A program made the position numbers and the translations under genes. The notes beneath the pieces are model-generated. The model ran no database searches, was not told where the DNA came from, and saw only the letters and a program-made list of their open reading frames with translations. Shown here piece by piece: positions 25,591 through 34,615 of a DNA stretch of 64,000 nt. Every line of letters begins with the position of its first letter. Within the stretch, counting starts at the first letter, position 1. The DNA is from Streptomyces agglomeratus (GTDB lineage Bacteria > Actinomycetota > Actinomycetes > Streptomycetales > Streptomycetaceae). Where the stretch lies: the NCBI RefSeq assembly GCF_001746415.1, contig NZ_MEHJ01000001.1, forward strand, positions 1,737,001 to 1,801,000, written 5' to 3'.

Positions 25591-26712
25591 TCAGCCGCCC
25601 AGCTCCTGGTGGCGGGCCGCCAGGCGCGAGGCGCCCGCCTCGGTCAGGGAACCGAACAGGCGCAGGCGGGAGATGCCGCCGTCCGGGAAGATGTCCATCC
25701 GGACCTCGGTCGCCGCCGGTACCCCGCCCAGCACGAACCGGTGGTTCGTGTCGGGCTGGAGCCGGGTCCTGGGCAGGATCTCGGTCCAGTCGCCGTCGGC
25801 GCCGTCGCGTACCGAAAGCGCCGCCCAGCCGGCCGAGTTGCCCTTGAGGTACGCCGTGTCGATCTCGACGGCGCGGATCTCGGCCTGCTCCACCAGGTGG
25901 TAGTGGATCCAGTCGTTGCCCTTGTCGCGGCGGCGGCGGGTCTCCCAGCCGTCGTCCATCTTGTGCGAGCGGCCCGGCTGGATGGTGTTGGTGGCCGGGG
26001 AGTAGAACCGGTCGGAGGCGTCCTCGACCCGGCCGCCGTTCTCCAGGGCGACGAGGTCGAACGTACCGAGGGTGGCCAGCCACGCGGGGTCGGGCGCGAC
26101 CTCGCCGTAGACGCGCAGCCGGGCTATGCCGCCGTCGGGGTGCTGGTTGACCCGCAGGTGGGTGAAGCGCTGCTCCACGCCGACGGCGAAGCCGTTGGCC
26201 GCGTGGCCGCCGACCGCCGTACGGGGTACGAGGGTCACCCACTTCACGTCGTCGGAGAGGAGGTCGTCGGGGGACGGCGATCCCGGTACCGAGGTGGCCT
26301 CCACCGAGACGGCCTGCGGGTAGTTGCCACGGAAGTGGGCGGTGTCGATGACGACGCCGCGCACGACGCCGGGCGCTCCGAGCCGTACGAGGGCCCAGTC
26401 GTGGTCCTCGTCCGTCGGGTGCGGCTGGTGGCCGCCGACGCCACGGCGGCGGCGGGTCTCCCAGCCGTCCATGATCTTGCCCTTGTGGCCGAAGTGCTCC
26501 GGGTCGAACTCCGCCGCGCCGGGCCGCAGCATGTTCTCGCGCTCAGCGAAGAACTCGTCGTTGGCCGCGATCACGCCCGCGCCGAGCCGCCGGTCGGCGA
26601 GGTCCGCGAAGTGGGTGAAGGGGAAGTCGGCGGTGCGGTAGTCGGCGTACGGGTCGCCGCCGCCGTACGGGTTCGCGTCACCGGTGAAGGAGGGGGTCGC
26701 CACGTCAGACAC
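25591..26712 (-). CDS. alc: allantoicase
   Basis: A 373-residue allantoicase that hydrolyses allantoate to ureidoglycolate and urea in purine catabolism. Two homologous jelly-roll halves are evident, each with the family signature MDGWETRRRR / MDDGWETRRRR and a later DTAHFRGNYP / DTAYLKGNSA. A histidine-aspartate pair follows in NQHPDGGIARLRVYG / IFPDGGISRLRLFG. The GTG at 26712 lies one base after the allantoinase stop, so the two genes form one transcript. Confidence 0.97.
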   Translation of the reverse strand: MSDVATPSFTGDANPYGGGDPYADYRTADFPFTHFADLADRRLGAGVIAANDEFFAERENMLRPGAAEFDPEHFGHKGKIMDGWETRRRRGVGGHQPHPTDEDHDWALVRLGAPGVVRGVVIDTAHFRGNYPQAVSVEATSVPGSPSPDDLLSDDVKWVTLVPRTAVGGHAANGFAVGVEQRFTHLRVNQHPDGGIARLRVYGEVAPDPAWLATLGTFDLVALENGGRVEDASDRFYSPATNTIQPGRSHKMDDGWETRRRRDKGNDWIHYHLVEQAEIRAVEIDTAYLKGNSAGWAALSVRDGADGDWTEILPRTRLQPDTNHRFVLGGVPAATEVRMDIFPDGGISRLRLFGSLTEAGASRLAARHQELGG

Positions 26713-26713
26713 G

Positions 26714-28051
26714 TCAGTTGTTCCTTTCGAGCAGCCGGCCGGTCGGCTCGGCCAGGGTGCCGTTGTCGGCGATGCGTACGCCCCGCAGCCACGTCGACCT
26801 GACGACGCCGTGCAGGGTCTTGCCGGCGTACGCCGTCACCTGGTTGCGGTGGTGCAGCTCCGCCGGATCGACGGTGAAGGTCTCGTCGGGCGCGAGGACC
26901 GCGAAGTCGGCGTCGCGGCCGGCCTCGATGGCGCCCTTCTGCGCCAGGCCCGCGAGCTCGGCGGGCGCGGCGGACATCCAGCGCACCACGTCCTCCAGCG
27001 AGTGGCCGCGGCGCCTCGCCTCGGTCCAGATCGCGGGCAGGCCCAGCTGGAGCGAGGAGATGCCGCCCCAGGCGGAGGCGAAGTCGGGGGTCTTGAGGTC
27101 CGTGGTGCAGGGCGAGTGGTCGGAGACGACGCAGTCGATCGTCCCGTCCGCGAGCCCGTCCCACAGGGCGTCCTGGTTCTCGGCCTCGCGGATCGGCGGG
27201 CAGCACTTGAACTCGGTGGCGCCGTCCGGGACTTCCTCGGCCGTGAGGGTGAGGAAGTGCGGGCAGGACTCGACGGTGATCCGTACGCCGTCCCGCTTGG
27301 CCGCGGCGATCAGCGGCAGCGCGTCCGAGGACGACAGGTGCAGGACGTGGACGCGGGCGCCGAGGCGTCTGGCGTGCGCGATCAGGTTCTCGATCGCGGT
27401 GTTCTCGGCGTCGCGCGGCCGTGAGGCGAGGAAGTCGGCGTACGCGGGGCCGCTCCTCTGCGGGGCGGCCTCCAGGTGGTGCGGGTCCTCGGCGTGCACG
27501 ATCAGCTGACCGCCGAAGCCGGCGATCTCCGCCATCGACCGGGCGAGCTGCTCCTGGTCGAGTTCCGGGAACTCCTCCACGCCCGAGGGCGACAGGAAGC
27601 ACTTGAAGCCGAAGACGCCGGCGTCGTACAGCGGTCGCAGGTCCTTCACGTTGGAGGGGATCGCGCCGCCCCAGAAGCCGACGTCGATGTGCGCCTTGCT
27701 GCGGGCGACGTCCTGCTTGGTGCGCAGGTGGTCGACCGTGGTGGTCGGCGGGAGGGAGTTGAGCGGCATGTCGAGGAGCGTGGTGATGCCGCCCGCCGCG
27801 GCGGCGCGGGTGGCGGTCCAGAAGCCTTCCCACGCGGTGCGGCCCGGGTCGTTCACGTGGACGTGGGTGTCGACGAGGCCGGGGAGCAGGACGTCGTCCG
27901 CGAAGTCCTCCAGCCGGGCTCCGGCCGGCACCTCGGCGTCGTACGGCAGCACCGCCGTGATCTTCCCGTCGGCGACGGCGACCGATGCGGCGCGCGTCCC
28001 GTCCGGGGTGATGACGCGCGTCGAGCGCAGTACCAGGTCCACGTCGGACAC
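26714..28051 (-). CDS. allB: allantoinase
   Basis: A 445-residue cyclic amidohydrolase that opens allantoin to allantoate. Metal ligands are visible in DTHVHVND, the carboxylated-lysine segment [21 protein letters not shown] and VSDHSPC. The GTG at 28051 has GAGGGA upstream and gives the usual N-terminus ([14 protein letters not shown]). It is the first gene of the allB-alc operon and is divergent from the AllR-like regulator. Two palindromes (28064-28078 and 28092-28108) lie in its leader. Confidence 0.97.
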   Translation of the reverse strand: MSDVDLVLRSTRVITPDGTRAASVAVADGKITAVLPYDAEVPAGARLEDFADDVLLPGLVDTHVHVNDPGRTAWEGFWTATRAAAAGGITTLLDMPLNSLPPTTTVDHLRTKQDVARSKAHIDVGFWGGAIPSNVKDLRPLYDAGVFGFKCFLSPSGVEEFPELDQEQLARSMAEIAGFGGQLIVHAEDPHHLEAAPQRSGPAYADFLASRPRDAENTAIENLIAHARRLGARVHVLHLSSSDALPLIAAAKRDGVRITVESCPHFLTLTAEEVPDGATEFKCCPPIREAENQDALWDGLADGTIDCVVSDHSPCTTDLKTPDFASAWGGISSLQLGLPAIWTEARRRGHSLEDVVRWMSAAPAELAGLAQKGAIEAGRDADFAVLAPDETFTVDPAELHHRNQVTAYAGKTLHGVVRSTWLRGVRIADNGTLAEPTGRLLERNN

Positions 28052-28063
28052 TCTGTCCCTCAC

Positions 28064-28078
28064 TTCCGTACAGAGGAA
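28064..28078. promoter_or_regulatory. TTCC-N7-GGAA palindrome in the allB leader
   Basis: TTCC (28064-28067) and GGAA (28075-28078) with a 7-nt centre lie 13 nt upstream of the allB start codon. The same 15-nt geometry occurs at 28286-28300 and 57740-57754. It is a candidate site for the divergently encoded IclR-family AllR, whose relatives often bind short TTCC/GGAA-type dyads. Confidence 0.5.
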
Positions 28079-28091
28079 TTCAGCCCTGAAT

Positions 28092-28108
28092 TTCAACGAA
28101 CTGTTGAA
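28092..28108. promoter_or_regulatory. class A purine palindrome upstream of allB
   Basis: TTCAACGAACTGTTGAA is a perfect 6-bp inverted repeat with a 5-nt centre, 41 nt upstream of allB. It matches TCAACANNNTGTTGA sites at aceB, pucR/DUF3068, uraD and catalase. On the minus strand its downstream half supplies a TTGAAA that could be a -35 box, though a convincing -10 is not visible here. Confidence 0.6.
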
Positions 28109-28284
28109 GGAGTCTTCACTCCGGGGTCCGGCCCGTCAAGACCCTCCTCAGCCCCTGAGACCCCTGTGACCTGCGCGGGGATCATGAATACGGCCCCGCT
28201 GACCACGATCCGCTCCTCGTGGCCGCGTGTCGCGGCGGACCTTCGGACGGGCCGCCCCGGAGGTCGGAACAGAGCACTTGGATG

Positions 28285-28301
28285 TTTCCACAGAGTGGAA
28301 G
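28285..28301. promoter_or_regulatory. TTCC-N7-GGAA palindrome in the allB-allR gap
   Basis: TTTCCACAGAGTGGAAG is an inverted repeat with the same TTCC-N7-GGAA core as the sites in the allB and hydroxypyruvate isomerase leaders. It lies about 185 nt upstream of the allR start, in the 434-nt divergent region. The rest of that region (28302-28485) holds a possible TAGGCT -10 box at 28444 and nothing else I can support. Confidence 0.5.
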
Positions 28302-28485
28302 TAGAATTTCATGCAGCAGAAGGTGGATACGTACAAGAAGAGCTCCGCCGGATCGTCCGGGGTGACCGCCGACACAGGGACAAACACCCTCTGACCGGCG
28401 GGGACGTCTTGACGTAGACCGTGTGCTCCGCGCAGGCGGCGGGTAGGCTGCTGCCTTGCCCATCCGCCTCGAAAGGACCGTTGAC

Positions 28486-29286
28486 GTGCCGTCGTCCAAC
28501 GCCACCACCGACGCTTCCAAATCTGCCGCGCCCAGCGGTGGTGTGCAGTCGCTTGAGCGCGCCTTCGACCTGCTGGAGCGGATGGCCGACGCGGGCGGCG
28601 AGGTCGGGCTCAGCGAGCTGTCGGCCAGCAGCGGCCTGCCGCTCCCCACGATCCACCGTCTGATGCGCACGCTGGTCGCCTGCGGCTACGTACGCCAGCA
28701 GACGAACCGCCGCTACTCGCTCGGCCCGCGCCTGATCCGCCTCGGCGAGAGCGCGTCCCGGCTCCTCGGCACCTGGGCCCGCCCGTACCTCGCGCGCCTG
28801 GTCGAGGAGACCGGCGAGACCGCGAACATGGCGCTGCTGGACGGCGACGAGATCGTGTACGTCGCCCAGGTGCCCTCAAAGCACTCGATGCGGATGTTCA
28901 CCGAGGTCGGCCGCCGGGTCCTCCCGCACTCCACCGGCGTGGGCAAGGCGCTGCTCGCGCACACCCCGCCGGAGGAGGTGCGCGCGCTGCTCGCCCGTAC
29001 GGGCATGCCGACCGCCACCGAGAAGACGATCACCACGCCCGAGGGCTTCCTGGACGCCCTGGAGCAGGTCCGCAGGGCCGGTTACGCCGTGGACGACGGC
29101 GAGCAGGAGATCGGCGTCCGCTGCCTCGCGGTCCCGGTGCCCAACTCCCCCACCGCCGCCGCGATCTCGATCTCCGGGCCGGCGGGCCGCGTCACGGAGG
29201 CGGCAACCGAGAAGATCGTCCCGATACTCCAGGAAGTCGCCCAGGACCTGTCGGTCGTACTCACCAGCAACGGCACGCAGGGCTGA
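28486..29286 (+). CDS. allR: IclR-family regulator of allantoin catabolism (AllR-like)
   Basis: A 266-residue IclR-family regulator. The GTG at 28486 is chosen because AAAGGA lies 8 nt upstream. Residues about 18-85 form the winged helix (SLERAFDLLERMADAG, LSASSGLPLPTIHRLMRTLV). The C-terminal effector domain has PHSTGVGKALLA and GEQEIGVRCLAVPV. In S. coelicolor the allantoin-responsive repressor AllR sits divergent from allantoinase, as here. AllR-type proteins repress allB, malate synthase and the glyoxylate branch until allantoate or glyoxylate accumulates. The name rests on context and family. Confidence 0.88.
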   Translation: MPSSNATTDASKSAAPSGGVQSLERAFDLLERMADAGGEVGLSELSASSGLPLPTIHRLMRTLVACGYVRQQTNRRYSLGPRLIRLGESASRLLGTWARPYLARLVEETGETANMALLDGDEIVYVAQVPSKHSMRMFTEVGRRVLPHSTGVGKALLAHTPPEEVRALLARTGMPTATEKTITTPEGFLDALEQVRRAGYAVDDGEQEIGVRCLAVPVPNSPTAAAISISGPAGRVTEAATEKIVPILQEVAQDLSVVLTSNGTQG

Positions 29287-29317
29287 TCAGCCCGCAGGCC
29301 GCGGTTCAGCGCGGTGC

Positions 29318-29341
29318 GACGGCCGCCGAGAGGCGGCCGTC
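29318..29341 (+). terminator. terminator after allR
   Basis: GACGGCCGCC (29318-29327) and GGCGGCCGTC (29332-29341) form a perfect 10-bp stem capped by a GAGA tetraloop, 32 nt after the allR stop codon. Confidence 0.75.
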
Positions 29342-29459
29342 CGCCGCCGTCACCACCGTGCCCATCAGTGCGGACCGGATGTCTTTCCATGCGACAAACA
29401 TGTTTCCCGGACGGTCGGCGGAGGGCGCCGGGGACATCGCGCCCCTGATCGCCCCGACA

Positions 29460-29475
29460 TCAATCCTTTGATTGA
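29460..29475. promoter_or_regulatory. inverted repeat TCAATC-N4-GATTGA upstream of second kinase gene
   Basis: A perfect 6-bp dyad 37 nt before the ATG at 29513. Its right arm runs into TTGACG, with TACGCT 20 nt further on; the spacing is long for a promoter. It may be an autoregulatory operator for the adjacent two-component system. Confidence 0.4.
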
Positions 29476-29512
29476 CGGGGCGACTGCGCCGGAGCCCTAC
29501 GCTGAAGGGGCC

Positions 29513-30748
29513 ATGAACCCCAGCTCCTCCCTCGCCGGCCCTCCCCCCGCCGGCTTCTGTCTCCCCGAACGCCCGCTCACCCCCGTAGTGCGGGCCCTGC
29601 GCCTGTGCTTGCACGCACTGCTCGGCGGACTGATCGCGCTCGCCGCCGTCAAGGCCGTGGCCGACGGCGCCCCGCACGCGACGGCGGTGGTCCTCGCGGC
29701 CGTCACGACGGCCGTCGTCTACACGGTCGGGGCGCTGAGCCCGGCCGTAGACCGCTCGCCCCGGACCGCGGCCGGCTGGCTCGGAGCGCTGGGCCTCGCC
29801 TGGCTGATACTCCTCTCGCTGTCCCCGGACGGGCTGTGGGCGGCGTTCCCGCTGTACTTCCTTCAGTTGCATCTGCTTCCGACGCGCTGGGGCCTGGGCG
29901 CGGTCGCCGCGACGGCGGCCGCCGCCATCGGCGGCTTCGTGCTGCACGGACAGACGGTGACACCCGGTACGTTCATCGGGCCGCTGCTCGGCGCCGCCGT
30001 CGCCGTGGCGACGGTTCTGGGCTACCAGGCGCTGTACCGGGAGAGCGAGCGGCGCCGCGAACTCATCGACGAGCTGCTCGCGACCCGTGAGGACCTCGCC
30101 GCCGCCGAGCGGACGGCCGGGACGCTGGCCGAGCGCGAGCGGCTGGCCCGCGAGATCCACGACACGCTCGCCCAGGGCCTGTCCAGCATCCAGCTCCTGC
30201 TGCGCGCCGCCGAACGCACCCTGCCCGTCGGTGATCCTGCCGCCGCCCACGTCCGGCAGGCCCGCGAGGCCGCGCGGGACAATCTCGCCGAGGCGCGCCG
30301 CTTCGTACGGGCGCTGCCACCGCCCGACCTGGAGCACGCCTCACTGCCCGCCGCCCTGGAGCGGCTGTGCGCGTCGACACCGGGGCCCGCCGTGCGGTTC
30401 GGCGTGAGCGGTACGCCGGTGCGGCTGCCCACTCCGTACGAGGTGGCCCTGCTGCGCGTCGCCCAGTCCGCGCTCGCCAACACGGTGCGGCACGCGGGCG
30501 CCGCGCGCGCCGAGATCACCTTGAGCTTCATGGAGACCTCGGTGGCGCTGGACGTCGTCGACGACGGCGCGGGCTTCGATCCGCTGGCTCCGCCCCCGCC
30601 CCGGGGCGGCGGTTTCGGCCTGCCCGCGATGCGCTCGCGGGCGCGTTCGCTCGGCGGCACGCTGAGCGTCGAGTCGGCGCCGGGCCGGGGCACGGCCGTC
30701 GCGATCACCCTCCCCCTGCCGTCCGGAGACCCGGGAGGCCCCTCATGA
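29513..30748 (+). CDS. NarL-family sensor histidine kinase
   Basis: A 411-residue kinase. Five to six hydrophobic segments occupy residues about 25-170, followed by a helical linker (ELIDELLATREDLAAAERTAG). The H-box is REIHDTLAQGLSSIQLLLRAAE, and the ATPase domain has SALANTVRHAG, DDGAGFD and GGGFGLPAMRSRARSLGG. GAAGGGG precedes the ATG at 29513. The stop overlaps the response-regulator ATG. It is unrelated in position to the purine genes around it; no target is evident. Confidence 0.94.
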   Translation: MNPSSSLAGPPPAGFCLPERPLTPVVRALRLCLHALLGGLIALAAVKAVADGAPHATAVVLAAVTTAVVYTVGALSPAVDRSPRTAAGWLGALGLAWLILLSLSPDGLWAAFPLYFLQLHLLPTRWGLGAVAATAAAAIGGFVLHGQTVTPGTFIGPLLGAAVAVATVLGYQALYRESERRRELIDELLATREDLAAAERTAGTLAERERLAREIHDTLAQGLSSIQLLLRAAERTLPVGDPAAAHVRQAREAARDNLAEARRFVRALPPPDLEHASLPAALERLCASTPGPAVRFGVSGTPVRLPTPYEVALLRVAQSALANTVRHAGAARAEITLSFMETSVALDVVDDGAGFDPLAPPPPRGGGFGLPAMRSRARSLGGTLSVESAPGRGTAVAITLPLPSGDPGGPS

Positions 30749-31389
30749 GGCCGCCCGGCACCCCCGTCCGCCTGCTGCTGGCCGACGACCATCCCGTCGT
30801 ACGGGCGGGCCTGCGCGCCGTGCTCGACACCGAGGAGGACTTGCTCGTCGTCGCGGAGGCGGCGACGGCGGAGCGGGCGGTGGAACTCGCGGCGGCCGGT
30901 GACTGCGACGTCGTGCTGATGGACCTCCAGTTCGGGCCGGGCAGGATGCACGGGGCCGAGGCGACCGCCGCGATCACCGCGCGGCCCGGATCGCCCCGGG
31001 TGCTCGTCCTGACGACGTACGACACGGACGCCGACATCCTGGCGGCGGTGGAGGCGGGAGCGAGCGGCTATCTACTCAAGGACGCGCCGCCGGAGGAGCT
31101 GTCGGCCGCGGTGCGCACGGCGGCGGCCGGACAGTCCGCGCTGGCGCCGGCCGTCGCGCACCGGCTGATGGACCGGATGCGGACGCCGGGGCAGGCGCTG
31201 ACCCGGCGCGAGCTGGAGGTGCTCCAGCTGGTCGGCGACGGTCTGTCCAACCAGCAGATCAGCAAGAGGCTCTTCCTCAGCCAGGCGACGGTCAAGTCCC
31301 ATCTGGTGCACGTCTACGCCAAGTTGGGCGTGGACTCGCGCACGTCCGCGGTGGCGGCCGCGACGTCCCGCCGGCTGATCCGGCGATGA
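30745..31389 (+). CDS. NarL/LuxR-type response regulator
   Basis: A 214-residue response regulator translationally coupled to the kinase (ATGA). The receiver has LLADDHPVVRAGL, phosphoacceptor Asp in CDVVLMDLQFGPG and Lys in GYLLKDAPPEE. The LuxR domain reads LTRRELEVLQLVGDGLSNQQISKRLFLSQATVKSHLVHVYAKLG. It ends 18 nt before a strong terminator hairpin, so kinase and regulator form a closed two-gene operon. Confidence 0.95.
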   Translation: MRPPGTPVRLLLADDHPVVRAGLRAVLDTEEDLLVVAEAATAERAVELAAAGDCDVVLMDLQFGPGRMHGAEATAAITARPGSPRVLVLTTYDTDADILAAVEAGASGYLLKDAPPEELSAAVRTAAAGQSALAPAVAHRLMDRMRTPGQALTRRELEVLQLVGDGLSNQQISKRLFLSQATVKSHLVHVYAKLGVDSRTSAVAAATSRRLIRR

Positions 31390-31407
31390 CCGCCGGGAAA
31401 GACGGAA

Positions 31408-31436
31408 GGGGCGGACCGGGAGTACCGGTCCGCCCC
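31408..31436. terminator. bidirectional terminator between response regulator and DUF5955 gene
   Basis: GGGGCGGACCGG (31408-31419) pairs perfectly with CCGGTCCGCCCC (31425-31436) over a 5-nt loop, between two convergent genes. Confidence 0.8.
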
Positions 31437-31452
31437 TCGCCCTGCCCTCACC

Positions 31453-31764
31453 TCATCCGTCGCCGCGCCCGAACAGCTCGACGACCTGGCGCACCTGGGT
31501 CAGCGCCTGGGCCAGCGCGCTGACCGAGCCGACCGACCCGGCGACCAGCAGCAGCGAACGCCGCAGGCGCATGATCTCCGGTGCGCCGCTGAGCGCCATC
31601 GCGTGCAGCGCCGCCAGTTCGTCCTCCGCGACGCCCCGGTCGGGCAGTTCCGCGGGGTGGGCGGCCAGTTCACGGCGCAGCCGCGAGACGGCGGCACGCA
31701 GCTCCGTCACGCGCGGGTCCTCGCCGTTTCCCGTCACGCACTTCTGTTCCACACTTCTCAACAA
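31453..31764 (-). CDS. DUF5955 family protein
   Basis: A 103-residue small helical protein of a Streptomyces family that I recall as DUF5955. The TTG at 31764 is favoured because AGGGGGAGA lies just upstream; a longer reading to 31869 is possible but less likely. Recognisable segments are EDPRVTELRAAVSRLRRELAAHP and APEIMRLRRSLLLVAGSVGSVSAL, followed by a leucine/valine-rich C-terminus. There is no catalytic motif. Function is unknown. Confidence 0.7.
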   Translation of the reverse strand: MLRSVEQKCVTGNGEDPRVTELRAAVSRLRRELAAHPAELPDRGVAEDELAALHAMALSGAPEIMRLRRSLLLVAGSVGSVSALAQALTQVRQVVELFGRGDG

Positions 31765-31898
31765 GGTCTCTCCCCCTCGCACAGCCACGTGCAGGTCCTG
31801 CCAGTGGTTCAGCCCCGTACGCCGCTGGTCGGACGCCGTACCCGGGGGCCGGGGGTCAGTTAACGCCAACCGGAGGGCGCTACGCCACTTGGCCCCGC

Positions 31899-33692
31899 TC
31901 AGCCGCCCGAGCCGGTGGCGGCGGCGTTGCGCCAGACGGTCAGGTCCAGCGTCATGTACGTACTGGGCGAATCCTCGGCGGAGAAGCCCTGGACCGTCAC
32001 GACGCCCATGTGTCCCGTGCCCGTCGTGACGCAGACCTGCCGCCCCTTCGAGAGCTTGTTCACATAGACCGTTTCGGTGAAGCGGGTGTCGGCGCGACAG
32101 GCGGCGAGTGATCCCTCCTGCCCCGGGTCGAGCAGCACCAGGGTGCCGCCCTCGCTTTCCGCGTCGAGGTATCCACCGGTGTCGTAGGAGAGGTCGTACG
32201 AGCCGTCCTCGCCGCTCTGGGGCCGGATGTCGTCGTCGGCGAGGGACAGGTGGTATCCGGCGGTGAGGTCGATGCCCTTGTAGTCGGCGGGCTCCGGGTC
32301 GGGCCGGGGCTCCGGCTTCGGCTTCGGGTCGGCGTCCGTGGGCGTGGTGTCCTTCGAGCCGGCCTCCCGCGCGCCGTCAGCGGTCCGCTCGTCCTGCGGG
32401 GCGCCGCTGCCCGCCGCCCGCTTGCCGTCGTCCTCGAGCAGGGAGTACACGGTGGCGCCGCCCGCGACGCCGAGCAGCAGCACGGCGGCGAGGGCGACCA
32501 GCAGGCCCTTGGCTCCGCTCTTGCGGGGCTGGGGCGCCGGGGGCACGGGGTGCCCGGGGTACGTCTGGTGGTGCGTCGGCACGTGGGTGGGGGCGTAGGC
32601 GTGGCCGTGGGACTGCGGCGGCGGGGTGCTGTACTGCTGAGGCGGGTGGGGCGGCTGATGCTGCGCGGGCGGGCCGAAGCCGGGGGGCGGCGTCGCCGGG
32701 GCGACGGGCGTGGTGGGCGAGTAGGCCACGGGCGGGGCGGACGGCGGGGGCGGCGTCCGGTCCGGCGCGGGGGCGGCCGCGCGTACCGTGATGTCGGCGG
32801 CGACCGCGCCCGGCAGCCAGTCCTCCGGGCGGCGCAGGACCGTCTCGGCGTTGGCGGTCTGGCAGAGCCCGATGACCTCGGTGACCGAGGGCCTGTCCGC
32901 CGGGTCCTTGGCGAGGCAGCGGCCGACCAGCTCCATCAGCCGCTCGGGGACGCCGCTGAGGTCGGGCTCCTCGTGGACGATCCGGTAGAGCACCCCGTGC
33001 GAGGTGCCTTCGCCGAAGGCCGGCGATCCGGTCGCCGCGTACGCCGCGACCTGGCCGAGGGCGAAGACGTCGGTGGCCGGGGTCACCCTCTTCCCGGCGG
33101 CCTGCTCCGGGGCCATGAACGACGGGGTGCCGATGGTGACGCCGCTGCCGGTGAGCGAGGTCGCGTCGGCGGCGTACGCGATACCGAAGTCGATGACCCG
33201 GGGGCCGTCGGCGGCGAGCAGCACGTTGGAGGGCTTGAGGTCGCGGTGCACGATGCCGGCGCCGTGGATGACGTGCAGCGCCTCGGCCATGCCCGCGATC
33301 AGCAGCAGCACCGCCTCGACGGGCAGCGCCCCGTGCGTGACGACGGCGTCGGCGAGCGAGGGCCCCGGTACGTAGGCGGTGGCCAGCCAGGGCTGCGCGC
33401 CGTCCGTGTCGGCGTCGATGACGGGCGCGGTGAACAGTCCCTGCACCCGCTGCGCCGACTTCACTTCCTGGGCGAACCGGCGGCGGAACTCGGGGTCCTC
33501 GCCGAACTCGGGCCGGATCACCTTGATGGCGACGGGGCGGCCTCCCGGCGTGTACGACAGGTACACCTTGCCCATGCCGCCCGCGCCGAGCCTGGCGGCC
33601 AGCCGGTATCCGGAGATGGTGGTCGGGTCGTCCCCCGCGAGAGGCTGGAACACCTGGGAGGCACTGCCCCGGTCCGGCTGCTGACCACTCAT
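31899..33692 (-). CDS. eukaryotic-type serine/threonine protein kinase
   Basis: A 597-residue transmembrane Ser/Thr kinase (PknB-like). The kinase domain spans about 29-285, with the glycine loop LGAGGMGKVY, Lys57 in VAIKV, catalytic HRDLKPSN (Asp151), DFG at 168-170 and GTPSFMAPEQ. A long Pro-rich juxtamembrane segment with His/Tyr/Gln repeats leads to one membrane helix (GLLVALAAVLLLGVAGGATVY). An extracellular domain of about 200 residues follows, beginning with an acidic Pro/Lys/Asp linker; it has no PASTA repeats. The ATG at 33692 is chosen over a nearby TTG. Confidence 0.95.
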   Translation of the reverse strand: MSGQQPDRGSASQVFQPLAGDDPTTISGYRLAARLGAGGMGKVYLSYTPGGRPVAIKVIRPEFGEDPEFRRRFAQEVKSAQRVQGLFTAPVIDADTDGAQPWLATAYVPGPSLADAVVTHGALPVEAVLLLIAGMAEALHVIHGAGIVHRDLKPSNVLLAADGPRVIDFGIAYAADATSLTGSGVTIGTPSFMAPEQAAGKRVTPATDVFALGQVAAYAATGSPAFGEGTSHGVLYRIVHEEPDLSGVPERLMELVGRCLAKDPADRPSVTEVIGLCQTANAETVLRRPEDWLPGAVAADITVRAAAPAPDRTPPPPSAPPVAYSPTTPVAPATPPPGFGPPAQHQPPHPPQQYSTPPPQSHGHAYAPTHVPTHHQTYPGHPVPPAPQPRKSGAKGLLVALAAVLLLGVAGGATVYSLLEDDGKRAAGSGAPQDERTADGAREAGSKDTTPTDADPKPKPEPRPDPEPADYKGIDLTAGYHLSLADDDIRPQSGEDGSYDLSYDTGGYLDAESEGGTLVLLDPGQEGSLAACRADTRFTETVYVNKLSKGRQVCVTTGTGHMGVVTVQGFSAEDSPSTYMTLDLTVWRNAAATGSGG

Positions 33693-33786
33693 CAACTCAT
33701 GTCTCCCACGCAGAACACCGATATCGAACGGCACCCTATCCAAGGACGGGCCGTCGACGCCGGTCCTGATGAGGTATGCAGATCCC

Positions 33787-34398
33787 ATGGCACTCACACA
33801 GGACGACGGGCCCGGGTCCGTCGCGGGCCTGCTGCTCGCGGCCGGCGCCGGGCGGCGGCTCGGCGGCCGGCCGAAGGCGCTGCTGGAGCACCGGGGGCGG
33901 CCGCTCGTCGAGCACGCGGTACGCGTACTGCGCGAGGGCGGCTGCGGCCCGGTGCACGTGGTGCTGGGCGCGGCGGCGGACCAGGTCCGCGAGCACGCCG
34001 ACCTGAGCGGCTGCGTGCTGGTCGACAACCCGGAGTGGGACGAGGGGATGGGCTCGTCGCTGCGGGCCGGTCTGGCTTCCCTGGCGGGTACGGGGGCCGG
34101 GGCGGCGCTGGTCTCGCTGGTCGACCAGCCGGGGATCGGCGCGGCGGCGGTGGGCCGGGTGGTGGCGGCGTACCGCTCGCCGTCGAGCCTGGTGGCGGCG
34201 GCGTACGACGGGAAGCGGGGGCATCCGGTGCTCTTCGGCGCCGGGCGGTGGGCGGACATCGTGAGGACTGCGACGGGCGACCGGGGGGCACGCGCCTATC
34301 TGAAGCAGCACGAGGGCGCGGTCACGCTCGTCGAGTGCGGGGACGTGGCCGCGGCGTACGACATCGACACGCCGGAGGACCTGTTCCACTTGGAGTGA
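33787..34398 (+). CDS. MobA/MocA-like nucleotidyltransferase
   Basis: A 203-residue NTP transferase related to molybdenum-cofactor cytidylyltransferases (MocA, PucB). The nucleotide motif is LLLAAGAGRRLGGRPKALL, and SLVDQPGIG is the metal-binding Asp segment; GKRGHPVLFG is the family's substrate loop. Such enzymes mature the cofactor of xanthine dehydrogenase, which fits a position between allantoin genes and malate synthase, although no xanthine dehydrogenase gene is in the window. An in-frame ATG at 33769 is an alternative start. Confidence 0.87.
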   Translation: MALTQDDGPGSVAGLLLAAGAGRRLGGRPKALLEHRGRPLVEHAVRVLREGGCGPVHVVLGAAADQVREHADLSGCVLVDNPEWDEGMGSSLRAGLASLAGTGAGAALVSLVDQPGIGAAAVGRVVAAYRSPSSLVAAAYDGKRGHPVLFGAGRWADIVRTATGDRGARAYLKQHEGAVTLVECGDVAAAYDIDTPEDLFHLE

Positions 34399-34446
34399 CC
34401 GGGGTGGCACTGAGCGCCAGTTTCTGTCGACCCGGAGAATCTCGAT

Positions 34447-34487
34447 ATCAACAGACCGTTGAACTTCCACCATGAGGAAACTACTAT
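34447..34487 (+). promoter_or_regulatory. aceB promoter overlapped by class A purine palindrome
   Basis: ATCAACAGACCGTTGAA (34447-34463) is the class A palindrome with one mismatch. Its right half contains the -35 box TTGAAC (34459-34464), followed after exactly 17 nt by TACTAT (34482-34487), a near-ideal vegetative -10. The start codon is 129 nt beyond. A repressor bound here would block sigma contact with the -35 box. Confidence 0.7.
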
Positions 34488-34615
34488 CCACACGTCAGAA
34501 GCGCCCTGCACCACTCGGCGGCGCCCGCGACCGTACCTCGGAGCCATGGCACTTAGTGCCGTTCTCAGGCGTCCCGGCGGCCGGCAGGCCTCGCCCGCGT
34601 AAGGAGTGACAGCTC

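Noticed and set aside
31758..31772. TCAACAAGG near the DUF5955 start as a possible class A site
   Set aside because: Only the left half matches; the right half is absent and the position coincides with tandem TTG codons.
32250..34475. 741-codon open frame on the plus strand
   Set aside because: Mostly antisense to the Ser/Thr kinase; Arg/Gly-rich composition without motifs.
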